Positions 52,742-61,197 of a DNA stretch of 64,000 nt are shown here, piece after piece; the stretch's first letter is position 1; each line of letters opens with the position of its first letter. The stretch lies in NCBI GenBank assembly GCA_000799755.1, contig JUHI01000008.1, positions 62,001-126,000 of the forward strand, written 5' to 3'. A program made the position numbers and the translations under genes. Source of the DNA: Martinezella tropici. Lineage in GTDB: Bacteria; Pseudomonadota; Alphaproteobacteria; Rhizobiales; Rhizobiaceae. Under the pieces are notes generated by a model, which saw only the letters and a list, made by a program, of their open reading frames with translations, was not told the DNA's origin and did no database searches.

Positions 52742-53467
52742 TCAGCGGCCCTTCTTTTTCCGCCATTCGGCGAACTTTTGTTTCGGAGCATCGCTCGTCG
52801 CCGGATAGAGCCCGATGATGGTTGCGCCATTCATCACCTCTTCGGTGACAAAATCCTCATAGGCCGTCATTTCCACGGTCTCGTTGGCGATTTCATCGGC
52901 AAGATGGGCCGGAATGACGATGACGCCCTCATTGTCGCCGACAAGAACGTCGCCGGGGAAAACCGCAACGTCGCCGCAGCCGATCGGGCCGTTGATTTCG
53001 ATCGCCTGATGCAGCGTCAGGTTCGTCGGGGCGGACGGGCGGTGGTGATAGGAGGGGATATCGAGGGCGGCGATTTCCGGGCTGTCGCGGAAACCGCCAT
53101 CGGTGACGACGCCGGCAACGCCGCGCACCTGCAGCCGCGAGATGAGGATGGAGCCTGCCGAAGCGGCGCGTGCGTCCTTGCGGCTATCCATGACCAGCAC
53201 GAAGCCGGGTGGGCATTGTTCGACGGCGGCACGCTGCGGATGTTCCGGGTTGCGGAAGACTTCGAGCGTGTTCAGGTCTTCGCGCGCCGGAATATAGCGG
53301 AGTGTAAAGGCCTGGCCGACCATATTCGCCTTCTTCGGCGAGAGTGGCCGCACATCCTGGATGAACTGGTTGCGCAGGCCGCGCCGGAAAAGCGCGGTGG
53401 CGATCGTCGGTGTCGCCACGCCCATCAGCTTGTCGCGCGTCTCATTGCTCAGCACGTAATTGCTCAT
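52742..53467 (-). CDS. RraA-like protein of a sugar-acid catabolic pair
   Basis: 241 residues. Strands of the RraA fold: ATPTIATALFRRGLRN, GVAGVVTDGGFRDSPEIAAL and the loop VFPGDVLVGDNEGVIVIP. Follows the IlvD/Edd dehydratase gene at 18 bases, in the same operon. Homologues beside sugar-acid dehydratases split or decarboxylate 2-keto-3-deoxy acids. This is the second RraA-like gene in the window; both lie beside a dehydratase and a GntR regulator. Confidence 0.85.
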   Translation of the reverse strand: MSNYVLSNETRDKLMGVATPTIATALFRRGLRNQFIQDVRPLSPKKANMVGQAFTLRYIPAREDLNTLEVFRNPEHPQRAAVEQCPPGFVLVMDSRKDARAASAGSILISRLQVRGVAGVVTDGGFRDSPEIAALDIPSYHHRPSAPTNLTLHQAIEINGPIGCGDVAVFPGDVLVGDNEGVIVIPAHLADEIANETVEMTAYEDFVTEEVMNGATIIGLYPATSDAPKQKFAEWRKKKGR

Positions 53468-53485
53468 GCGGTATATCCTTTACGA

Positions 53486-55228
53486 TCAATAGATGTCGGG
53501 TTCGCCCGGCGTCGGGCCGAAGCCGGTTTCCAGGAAATCGAAGTCGCAGCCGGTGTCGGCTTGCGCGACGTGGCGCGAGAACATCCAGCCATAGCCACGA
53601 CCGAATTTTTCAGCGGGCTTGACCCAGGCCTCGCGACGGCGCTGCAGTTCGTCCTCGTCGACCAGCATGTCGATGCGCCGCGCCTCGAGATCGAGACGAA
53701 TGATGTCGCCGTTGCGCAGCAGCGCCAGCGGGCCGCCGACATGCGATTCCGGCGAGACATGCAGGATGCAGGCGCCATAGCTGGTGCCGCTCATGCGGGC
53801 ATCGGAGAGACGGAGCATATCCCTGTGGCCTTTCTTGAGCAGTGCCTTCGGGATCGGCAGCATGCCCCATTCGGGCATGCCGGGCCCACCCTGCGGGCCA
53901 GCACCGCGCAGCACCATGACGTGATCGGGCGAGATGTCGAGATCTTCATTGTCGACAGCCGCCTTCATCTCCGGATAGCTGTCGAAGACCAGCGCTGGTC
54001 CCTGATGCTTGTGAAAACGCGGATCGCAGGCGGCCGGCTTGATGACGGCGCCGGTCGGCGCAAGGTTGCCCTTCAGCACCGCCAAAGAGCCCTCGTGATA
54101 GATCGGGTTGTCGAGCGAGCGGATGACGTCGTCATTGTAGCATTTCGCCCCTTCCAGCGTTTCGCCGAGAGTGACGCCGGAGACGGTGAGCGTGGAGAGA
54201 TCGAGCTTGGAAGAAAGCTTGGACATTAGGGCCCTGAGGCCGCCGGCATAATAGAAATCCTCCATCAGATAGGTTTTTCCCGTCGGCCTGATGTTGGCGA
54301 GCACCGGGGTCGTGCGTCCCGCCTTGTCGAGATCGTCGAGCGAGAGTTGCGTACCGGCGCGTCTGGCCATCGCGATCAGATGCACGACGGCATTGGTGGA
54401 ACAGCCCGTCGCCATCGCGACGGCGACGGCATTGTTGACGGCGGCCTGCGTGACGATCTTCGAAGGAACCAGATCTTCCCACACCATTTCCACGATGCGC
54501 CGGCCGACGGCCGATGACATACGGATGTGATTGGCATCCGGCGCGGGGATGGAGCTGGCGCCGGGCAGGGTCAAGCCGAGCGCCTCGGCGATGGCCGTCA
54601 TCGTGCTCGCCGTGCCCATGGTCATACAGTGGCCGTAAGAGCGGGCGATGCCGGCTTCGACATCGACCCATTCCTTCTCCGAAATGGTACCGGCGCGGCG
54701 TTCGTCCCAGAATTTCCAGGCGTCGGAGCCAGAGCCCAGATATTCGCCGCGATAATTGCCGCGCAGCATCGGACCGGCCGGCAGATAGATCATCGGCAGG
54801 CCCATCGAAAGCGCGCCCATGACCAGGCCCGGTGTGGTCTTGTCACAGCCGCCCATCAGCACGGCGCCATCGACCGGATGGGAACGCAAGAGCTCTTCGG
54901 CTTCCATCGCCAGCATGTTGCGATAGAGCATGGTCGTCGGCTTCACATAGCTTTCCGACAGCGACAGGGCCGGTAGTTCCAGCGGGAAGCCGCCGGCCTG
55001 CAGGATGCCGCGCTTCACGTCGTCGACGCGATGCTTGAAATGGGCGTGGCAGGGATTGGCATCCGACCATGTGTTGAGGATGGCGATAACAGGCTTGTCC
55101 GCCCATTCCTCGGGCGCATAGCCCATCTGCATGGTGCGGGAGCGATGCCCCGAGCTTCTGAGATCATCGGGCGCAAACCATCTGGCGCTGCGTAAGTCCG
55201 AGGGCTTCTTCCTGCTGTTCATAGTCAT
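53486..55228 (-). CDS. IlvD/Edd-family sugar-acid dehydratase (arabinonate dehydratase-like)
   Basis: 580 residues, Fe-S dehydratase. Cluster and active-site residues: ILNTWSDANPCHAH, MGGCDKTTPG, GHCMTMGTASTM, plus RLSDARMSGTSYG near the end (catalytic Ser). Length and the GGPLALLRNGDIIRLDLEAR segment match the sugar-acid branch of the family (L-arabinonate, D-xylonate and related substrates) more than branched-chain amino-acid IlvD, as I remember the R. leguminosarum arabinonate dehydratase. Makes 2-keto-3-deoxy acids. Divergent GntR at 55449 probably controls it. Confidence 0.9.
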   Translation of the reverse strand: MTMNSRKKPSDLRSARWFAPDDLRSSGHRSRTMQMGYAPEEWADKPVIAILNTWSDANPCHAHFKHRVDDVKRGILQAGGFPLELPALSLSESYVKPTTMLYRNMLAMEAEELLRSHPVDGAVLMGGCDKTTPGLVMGALSMGLPMIYLPAGPMLRGNYRGEYLGSGSDAWKFWDERRAGTISEKEWVDVEAGIARSYGHCMTMGTASTMTAIAEALGLTLPGASSIPAPDANHIRMSSAVGRRIVEMVWEDLVPSKIVTQAAVNNAVAVAMATGCSTNAVVHLIAMARRAGTQLSLDDLDKAGRTTPVLANIRPTGKTYLMEDFYYAGGLRALMSKLSSKLDLSTLTVSGVTLGETLEGAKCYNDDVIRSLDNPIYHEGSLAVLKGNLAPTGAVIKPAACDPRFHKHQGPALVFDSYPEMKAAVDNEDLDISPDHVMVLRGAGPQGGPGMPEWGMLPIPKALLKKGHRDMLRLSDARMSGTSYGACILHVSPESHVGGPLALLRNGDIIRLDLEARRIDMLVDEDELQRRREAWVKPAEKFGRGYGWMFSRHVAQADTGCDFDFLETGFGPTPGEPDIY

Positions 55229-55376
55229 CGAGCCTTGTTTTCACACGTTGGGTCGAAATAAGCGCGGTTGCGCGGGTTTTCGTCCGCGCTGCCTCTCGGG
55301 CTTTTGCTCCCGATTGCCCAACTCCTCCCCGGGTGCACCAACTCAGGCGACGCGGAGTTGGCAAGGGCGGACTAAA

Positions 55377-55394
55377 GCACTAATGTATCAGTGC
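55377..55394. promoter_or_regulatory. Candidate GntR operator
   Basis: GCACT-AATGTATC-AGTGC: perfect 5-base inverted repeat in the gap between the divergent dehydratase and GntR genes, 54 bases before the GntR start. Confidence 0.45.
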
Positions 55395-55448
55395 ATCAAG
55401 TCACAAACTGTGCTTAATGAGCCGACGCTCCGACAAGAAAGGCCGCCA

Positions 55449-56141
55449 GTGAAGCGCAATCCGAGAGAATTTGCACTGGACCGCTCCCGCCAGGTGGCGC
55501 CGCAGATCCTGGAAATCCTGAGGTCGCGCATTCTTTCGATGGGCTTGCCGCCGACGACCGTGCTGTCGCGCATGTCGTTGCAAAACGAATTCAACGTCAG
55601 CCAGACCCCCGTGCGGGACGCCTTGATCCGCTTGGAGGAGGAGGGGCTGGTCGAAGTCTATCCGCAATATGCGACCGTGGTTTCACGCATTGATGTCCGC
55701 AACGCCACCGAAGCGCACTTTCTGCGGCTATCGATTGAGCTGGAAGCCGTTCGCCGGCTGACGCTGCATTCGGCGGAGGAAACGGCGGCGGCTCTGGAGG
55801 CTGTTCTCGTCCGCCAGAAGCATGTGATGTCGCCGGAGACCTACGATCTCTTCGATTCGCTCGACAAGGATTTTCACCGGGTGCTTTACGAGCGGGCCGA
55901 TATTCTCGGCCTGTGGTCGACGGTACGCCGGCAGAGCGTCCATCTCGATCGGCTACGGATGCTGAACCTGCCGATGCCGGGCAAGCTGGAGCAGATCGTC
56001 GGAGATCACCAGTCGATCGTTGATGCCGTTCGCTCAGCCGATGCGGAGGCGGCCGTTTCCGCCTTGCGGAAGCATCTGTCCGGCACCCTGTCGATTGTCG
56101 ATCTCATCTGCGAAGAGCATCCGGATTACGTCAGCCGCTAG
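55449..56141 (+). CDS. GntR-family (FCD) regulator of the sugar-acid pair
   Basis: 230 residues, normal length. wHTH: VLSRMSLQNEFNVSQTPVRDALIRLEEEGLV; FCD domain from about residue 100 (HFLRLSIELEAVRRLTL, DKDFHRVLYERA, GDHQSIVDAVRSADAEAAVSALRKHL). GTG 55449 with AAAGGCCGCCA upstream. Divergent from the IlvD/Edd and RraA genes, with an inverted repeat between, so it most likely represses them until the sugar acid or product binds. Confidence 0.9.
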   Translation: MKRNPREFALDRSRQVAPQILEILRSRILSMGLPPTTVLSRMSLQNEFNVSQTPVRDALIRLEEEGLVEVYPQYATVVSRIDVRNATEAHFLRLSIELEAVRRLTLHSAEETAAALEAVLVRQKHVMSPETYDLFDSLDKDFHRVLYERADILGLWSTVRRQSVHLDRLRMLNLPMPGKLEQIVGDHQSIVDAVRSADAEAAVSALRKHLSGTLSIVDLICEEHPDYVSR

Positions 56142-56268
56142 GTTTCGGAAGCGGGCGGTTTGGCCGCAAGGCGCGGGGCATCAATATGCCGCAGCAGGTT
56201 GGCGAGCGCGACATGACAGCAACGGCCTGAGGGTGTATATTTACAATTCACCACTCAGGGAGGTGACG

Positions 56269-56472
56269 TTGGAAGCGCCCAATACACTTGTCATTGATCT
56301 CCTGGTTTTCCTGAAAGCCGGACCCCGGCCATATCACGAAGTCATGGATGCCTGGCGGACGAGTTGTCCTCGCTTGACCATCTGGGAGGATGCCATGGAT
56401 CTTGGTCTTGTCGAGCGCGAACAGGGCTTTGTCGTCCTCACCGAAGCGGGAAGAGATCTGCTGCCGTCGTAG
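56269..56472 (+). CDS. Small conserved-looking protein (67 aa), winged-helix-like
   Basis: TTG start after AGGGAGGTGACG. 67 residues: LVIDLLVFLKAGPRPYHEVMDAW then RLTIWEDAMDLGLVEREQGFVVLTEAGRDLLPS. The last part (strand-turn-strand with ending LT-x-x-G-R-x-L-L) looks like a winged-helix wing. Probably a small DNA-binding or accessory protein; I have the impression that it is widely conserved in rhizobia but cannot verify this. The start could also be GTG 56263. Confidence 0.6.
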   Translation: MEAPNTLVIDLLVFLKAGPRPYHEVMDAWRTSCPRLTIWEDAMDLGLVEREQGFVVLTEAGRDLLPS

Positions 56473-56688
56473 CCGTCAAAATCGCTGTTTTTGACGATCG
56501 GTTTGGGACGTCTCGCCTGGCGGATGCGCAAAGTTCGTTGATGTTCATGCCATCCTGATCGCCAATCCCGCGTGAGGTATTCCAGCTTGTCAAGCCGCGC
56601 TTGAGATGTGGAGCACGCCTTTGCCCGCATTGGCTTGCGCCGTGCTTCATGCGACAAGGGTCAAGGGCAAACAGATCATGGAGTTCGC

Positions 56689-57591
56689 TTGACCATCGGG
56701 CTTGCGCATGCCGAGCTGATCGCAGTTCTGACGGCTGTTACGGGCGGCGATCCAAGGGTGATGACGGTGCGGTCGGGCGATGCCCTGCCGTCCGGTCCGT
56801 TCGAGCTTGGGCATCGTACGCTGCAGAGCGGATTGCGCGAATGGGTTCAGGATCAGACGGCGCATCCCGTCGGCTATCTGGAGCAACTCTATACCTTTGC
56901 CGATCGCGATCGAAACAATGAAATCCTCGGCGGACGCACCATTTCCATCAGCTATCTCGGGCTGGTGCGCGAGCAGGCAGCGCCTGGCGGCGGCATGCCG
57001 GGCTGGCACGGCTGGTACGAATATCTTCCGTGGGAAGACCATCGCAACGGCCGGCCAGCAATGCTCGACGACATCGCCGCCCGCCTCGCGTCCTGGATCG
57101 AGGAGGATGCGATGCGAAAGGGCCAGCGCCGCCGTCGCGCCGATTTCGATTTCGGGCTGAATGGGGCTGCGTGGAACGAGGATCTCGTCCTGCAGCGCTA
57201 TGAATTGCTCTACGAAGCACGTCTCGTGGCCGAAGCGGGCTGTGACCTCAGGCACAATTTCGGCCGATCGATGTTTGCCGATCATCGTCGCATCCTTGCG
57301 ACCGGCATGGCGCGCCTCAGGGCGAAGATCAAATATCGCCCCGTCGTCTTCGAGCTCATGCCCGAAAACTTCACGCTGCTGCAATTGCAGAAAACCGTCG
57401 AGGCGCTGGCCGGCTTGACGCTGCATAAGCAGAATTTCCGCCGGCTGATCGAGCAGCAGGAGCTGGTCGAGGAAACCGGCGGCACCGAAAGCGAGACCGG
57501 CGGCCGCCCTGCCAAGCTCTTCCGTTTCCGCCGCGCCGTCCTCGAAGAACGCGAATTTACCGGAACGAAATTACCACTCTCCCGCAATTGA
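56689..57591 (+). CDS. nadQ: NadQ-type repressor of NAD biosynthesis (Nudix-like domain plus wHTH)
   Basis: 300 residues. The N-terminal part is a Nudix-derived sensor (HAELIAVLTAVTGGDPRVMTV, GGRTISISYLGLVREQ) without an intact Nudix box; the C-terminus is a winged helix (VFELMPENFTLLQLQKTVEAL, KQNFRRLIEQQELVEETGG). In alphaproteobacteria this protein (NadQ/NrtR-like) controls nadABC. TTG 56689 has GGAGTTCGC upstream; ATG 56608 is a weaker alternative. Immediately before a palindrome and nadA, so the operator identification is strong. Confidence 0.85.
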   Translation: MTIGLAHAELIAVLTAVTGGDPRVMTVRSGDALPSGPFELGHRTLQSGLREWVQDQTAHPVGYLEQLYTFADRDRNNEILGGRTISISYLGLVREQAAPGGGMPGWHGWYEYLPWEDHRNGRPAMLDDIAARLASWIEEDAMRKGQRRRRADFDFGLNGAAWNEDLVLQRYELLYEARLVAEAGCDLRHNFGRSMFADHRRILATGMARLRAKIKYRPVVFELMPENFTLLQLQKTVEALAGLTLHKQNFRRLIEQQELVEETGGTESETGGRPAKLFRFRRAVLEEREFTGTKLPLSRN

Positions 57592-57627
57592 CATATGCTC
57601 TGCTTGAGAATATCTATTTGCGCATAA

Positions 57628-57646
57628 TATACTCAAAATGAGTATA
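57628..57646. promoter_or_regulatory. NadQ operator upstream of nadA
   Basis: TATACTC-AAAAT-GAGTATA, a perfect palindrome (7-base arms) 14 bases before nadA and just before its AAGGAGCC ribosome-binding site. Fits the published style of NadQ boxes (ATATACTC-type) as I recall it. Confidence 0.82.
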
Positions 57647-57660
57647 ATAAGGAGCCGGTC

Positions 57661-58632
57661 ATGAATCTTCCGATATCCGCATCCTCCCTCTATGATCGCG
57701 TCAGCCGTGTTATCCCGAAAGCCGAATGGCTGTCGTTCCAGGATGATGTCGAGGCGATCCTCGAATTGAAGCGACGGCACAATGCCGTCATTCTCGCGCA
57801 TAACTACCAGACACCGGAAATCTTCCATGGCGTCGCCGATATCGTCGGCGACAGCCTCGCGCTTGCCCGCAAGGCCGTGGAGGTCGATGCCGATATCATC
57901 GTGCTGGCCGGCGTGCATTTCATGGCTGAGACGGCCAAACTGCTGAACCCGGAAAAGACGGTTCTGATCCCGGATCTGGAAGCCGGCTGCTCGCTGGCGG
58001 AATCGATCACGCCAGAGGATATTGCCCTGCTGCGGCAGGCCCATCCTGGCGTTCCGGTCGTCACCTATGTCAACACGTCGGCGGCCGTGAAGGCTGCCTC
58101 CGATATCTGCTGCACCTCGGGCAATGCCCGGCAGGTGGTGGAATCGCTGGGCGTGCCGAAGGTGCTGATGCTCCCGGACGAATATCTGGCGCGCAACGTG
58201 GCGCGTGAAACGAATGTCGAACTCATCGCCTGGCACGGCCACTGCGAGGTCCATGAGCTCTTCACGGCGGACGATATCCGGCAGCTGCGTGAAAATTATC
58301 CGGGTGTAACGGTACTTGCGCATCCGGAATGCCCGCCTGACGTCGTCGAGGCGGCGGATTTTGCCGGCTCGACTGCCGTCATGTCCGATTACGTCGGCAA
58401 GAAGCGTCCGTCGCGCGTCGTGCTGCTCACCGAATGTTCGATGAGCGACAATGTCGCCGTACATCACCCCGATGTGGAGTTCGTCCGGCCCTGCAATCTC
58501 TGCCCGCACATGAAGCGCATTACCCTCGGCAATATCCGGAAGGCTCTCGAAGAGGGGCGGCATGAGGTGACGGTCGATCCCGCGATCGCCGCCGACGCCC
58601 GCCGCGCCGTTGAAAGGATGCTGGCGATATGA
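57661..58632 (+). CDS. nadA: Quinolinate synthase A
   Basis: 323 residues. Condenses iminoaspartate with dihydroxyacetone phosphate to quinolinate using a 4Fe-4S cluster. Cluster cysteines are expected at LEAGCSLAE, HPECPP/CCTSGN region and PCNLCPHMKR. AVILAHNYQTPEIFHGVADIVGDSLALAR is the typical N-terminal segment. First gene of the nadABC operon; stop overlaps the nadB start. Confidence 0.95.
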   Translation: MNLPISASSLYDRVSRVIPKAEWLSFQDDVEAILELKRRHNAVILAHNYQTPEIFHGVADIVGDSLALARKAVEVDADIIVLAGVHFMAETAKLLNPEKTVLIPDLEAGCSLAESITPEDIALLRQAHPGVPVVTYVNTSAAVKAASDICCTSGNARQVVESLGVPKVLMLPDEYLARNVARETNVELIAWHGHCEVHELFTADDIRQLRENYPGVTVLAHPECPPDVVEAADFAGSTAVMSDYVGKKRPSRVVLLTECSMSDNVAVHHPDVEFVRPCNLCPHMKRITLGNIRKALEEGRHEVTVDPAIAADARRAVERMLAI

Positions 58633-60170
58633 GCGAGATCCTCGAAGAGTTAAGCGGCCGCATCGTCATCGTCGGCAGTGGTCTTGCCGGGCTGATGACG
58701 GCGCTGACGCTGTCGCCCGAGCCTGTCGTGATCGTTACTCGCGCCCTGATCGGCGCGGAGACGTCGAGCGCCTGGGCACAAGGCGGCATCGCCGCCAGCA
58801 TCGGTAAGGGCGACAGCGCGGCCTTGCATCTTGCCGATACGCTTGCCGCAGGCGATGGGCTCTGCGACGCCAAGGTAGCGGCGGGGATCGTTGCCGAAGC
58901 ACCCGCTGCCATTGCCGCGCTGGAGCGCGCCGGCGTTGAATTCGATCGCGATGCTACAGGCGAATTGTCCCTGGGTCTGGAAGCCGCGCATTCGATGCGG
59001 CGTATCGTGCATTCGAAGGGCGATGGCTCCGGTGCGGCTATCGTTCGCGCACTTGCTGAGGCGGTTGTCCGTACGCCGTCGATCACCGTGCTTGAAGGCT
59101 ATCAGGCGCAGCGGCTGTTGCTGGCCGGCGATCGGGTTGCCGGCCTACTGTGCCTGACCGATAGGGGCAGCGTCGTTTTGCCTTCGTCGCGCATCGTCCT
59201 TGCAACGGGCGGCATCGGCGGCTTGTTCGATGCCACCACCAATCCTGTCGGCAATTTCGGACAAGGCATTGCCCTTGCGGCACGTGCTGGCGCGCAACTC
59301 GCCGACATGGAATTCGTGCAATTCCATCCGACGGCGCTCGATAGCCGCAGGCGTCCGTTGGCCTTGGTCAGCGAGGCGGTTCGTGGTGAGGGTGCGCTTC
59401 TCGTCAACGAAAGCGGCGAACGTTTCATGGCCGGCGTTGAAGGTGCCGAACTTGCGCCGCGCGATGTCGTCGCGCGTGCCATCAGCGCGGAAATCGCTCG
59501 CGGCGGCAAAGTGTTCCTCGATGCACGGGATGTCCTCGGCAATCGCTTCGCCACACGCTTTCCGGTGATCGAGGCCCTTTGCCGCGAGGCGGGCGTCGAT
59601 CCGGCGAACGACCCAATTCCGGTGCGCCCGGCCGTCCACTATCATATGGGCGGCGTTGCAACCGACGAGAATGGCCGCAGCTCCGTTCCCGGCCTATGGG
59701 TCGCGGGCGAGGCGGCATCGACCGGTCTACACGGCGCCAATCGTCTCGCCAGCAACTCCCTGCTGGAAGCCGCGGTCATGGGCATGCGGGCTGCTCGCGA
59801 TATTGCCGGCACGAATGCAAGCCGCACAGGAATGCCGCAGCATTTTCCCGAGACTTTCGCGCCGGATCTGACGCTCGTGCGGCCGATCGTGTCGCGGCAT
59901 CTAGGTGTCCTGCGCAATGCCGGCGCCATTCATGGCGCGATCGCCGCGCTTCTACCGCTTTGCGAGAGTGAAGGACCGGCGACAGATCCCGCGCTGGTGG
60001 CGTTGCTGATCGCGGTCTTCGCGAGTTTGAGGTTGGAGTCGCGCGGCGCCCATGCCCGCACGGATTTCCCGCTGAAACTGCCATATGCGCAGCGCCGCAT
60101 GATGAACCTTTCCGACGCCCTGGATATCGCCAGGTCCGTCATTGCCCATTCCATTGCAAGGAGTGCCTGA
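58629..60170 (+). CDS. nadB: L-aspartate oxidase
   Basis: 513 residues, FAD enzyme. N-terminal IVIVGSGLAGLMTAL, SSAWAQGGIAASI, then SMRRIVHSKGDGSG and ETFAPDLTLVRPIVSRHLGVLRN of the helical C-terminus. Oxidises aspartate to iminoaspartate for NadA. ATG 58629 overlaps the nadA stop by four bases. Confidence 0.95.
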   Translation: MSEILEELSGRIVIVGSGLAGLMTALTLSPEPVVIVTRALIGAETSSAWAQGGIAASIGKGDSAALHLADTLAAGDGLCDAKVAAGIVAEAPAAIAALERAGVEFDRDATGELSLGLEAAHSMRRIVHSKGDGSGAAIVRALAEAVVRTPSITVLEGYQAQRLLLAGDRVAGLLCLTDRGSVVLPSSRIVLATGGIGGLFDATTNPVGNFGQGIALAARAGAQLADMEFVQFHPTALDSRRRPLALVSEAVRGEGALLVNESGERFMAGVEGAELAPRDVVARAISAEIARGGKVFLDARDVLGNRFATRFPVIEALCREAGVDPANDPIPVRPAVHYHMGGVATDENGRSSVPGLWVAGEAASTGLHGANRLASNSLLEAAVMGMRAARDIAGTNASRTGMPQHFPETFAPDLTLVRPIVSRHLGVLRNAGAIHGAIAALLPLCESEGPATDPALVALLIAVFASLRLESRGAHARTDFPLKLPYAQRRMMNLSDALDIARSVIAHSIARSA

Positions 60171-60171
60171 C

Positions 60172-61029
60172 ATGACGCTTGCTCCCCTCCCGCGCCTGAT
60201 CGTCGAACCGCTGGTGCGCAATGCGCTGGTCGAAGATCTCGGCCTTGCCGGCGACGTGACATCCACGGCCGTCATCCCCGCAACGCACCGCTCCCGTGTC
60301 GCCATGGTGACCCGCCAGGCAGGTGTCGTCGCAGGTCTCGATGCGTCCGAGCTTGCCTTCCAACTGGTCGATCCCGCCATCGTCATGACCCGTCATGCGC
60401 CCGATGGCACGAAGGTCAAGGCGGGGGACGTAATTGCAACGATCGAGGGGCCGTCGCGCGGTCTGCTGACGGCTGAGCGCACGGCGCTGAATTTCCTCGG
60501 CCATCTCTCGGGCATTGCCTCTGTTACCGGTGGCATCGTCGAGGCGATCGCCGGGACGAAGGCTTCGATCGTCTGTACGCGCAAGACAACGCCGGGTCTG
60601 AGAGCACTGGAGAAATATGCGGTGCGCGCAGGCGGCGGCATGAACCATCGCTTCGCGCTCTATGACGCGGTGCTGATCAAGGACAATCACGTCGCCATTG
60701 CCGGCGGGGTCGCGGAAGCCATCCGCCGTGCCAAGGCCGGCGTCGGCCACATGGTCAAGATCGAAGTCGAGGTGGATACGCTGGCGCAGCTTCGCGAAGC
60801 CATGCACGAGGGTGTCGACGCCGTGGTGCTCGACAATATGACACCGGATCAGTTGCGCGAGGCAGTCGATATCGTCGGCGGTCGGGCCATCACCGAAGCG
60901 TCCGGCCGCATTACGCCGGCAACGGCCGCCGCAATTGCCGCCTGCGGTGTCGATCTGATATCGGCCGGCTGGCTGACGCATAGCGCTCCGACGCTCGACA
61001 TCGGGCTAGACTGGAAGGCGGCGGCCTGA
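60172..61029 (+). CDS. nadC: Nicotinate-nucleotide pyrophosphorylase (quinolinate phosphoribosyltransferase)
   Basis: 285 residues. LAGDVTSTAVIP, AERTALNFLGHLSGIASVT, CTRKTTPGLRALEKYAVRAGGG, then LIKDNHVAIAGGV mark the family. Makes nicotinate mononucleotide from quinolinate and PRPP. ATG 60172 is one base after the nadB stop; the 10-codon longer frame is not used. Closes the nadABC operon. Confidence 0.95.
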   Translation: MTLAPLPRLIVEPLVRNALVEDLGLAGDVTSTAVIPATHRSRVAMVTRQAGVVAGLDASELAFQLVDPAIVMTRHAPDGTKVKAGDVIATIEGPSRGLLTAERTALNFLGHLSGIASVTGGIVEAIAGTKASIVCTRKTTPGLRALEKYAVRAGGGMNHRFALYDAVLIKDNHVAIAGGVAEAIRRAKAGVGHMVKIEVEVDTLAQLREAMHEGVDAVVLDNMTPDQLREAVDIVGGRAITEASGRITPATAAAIAACGVDLISAGWLTHSAPTLDIGLDWKAAA

Positions 61030-61123
61030 AGCGTCGGGTGTGCAAACCTTGCGGCGCTCTCGTTGTGATGGCATGGGGGAATTCGGGATTCTGACATTCT
61101 GAGACCGATCTGAGGCGGTTAGA

Positions 61124-61158
61124 ATGTATATACATAAAGCGTATTCCTCTATATACAT
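61124..61158. promoter_or_regulatory. Duplicated TATATACAT operator upstream of the NCS1 permease
   Basis: Perfect palindrome ATGTATATACAT at 61124-61135 and a 10/12 copy, CTCTATATACAT, at 61147-61158, 23 bases (about two helical turns) apart. 39 bases before the permease start. Probably bound by a cooperative dimeric regulator, for example of GntR type, not encoded next to it. Confidence 0.6.
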
Positions 61159-61197
61159 TGGTCCGTGAGTACCGAATTCCCCCAGGAGGAGCACAGG

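Noticed and set aside
52706..54229. 507-codon plus-strand frame opposite the RraA-like and IlvD/Edd genes
   Set aside because: Spans two real genes and their junction on the other strand; no motif or ribosome-binding site.
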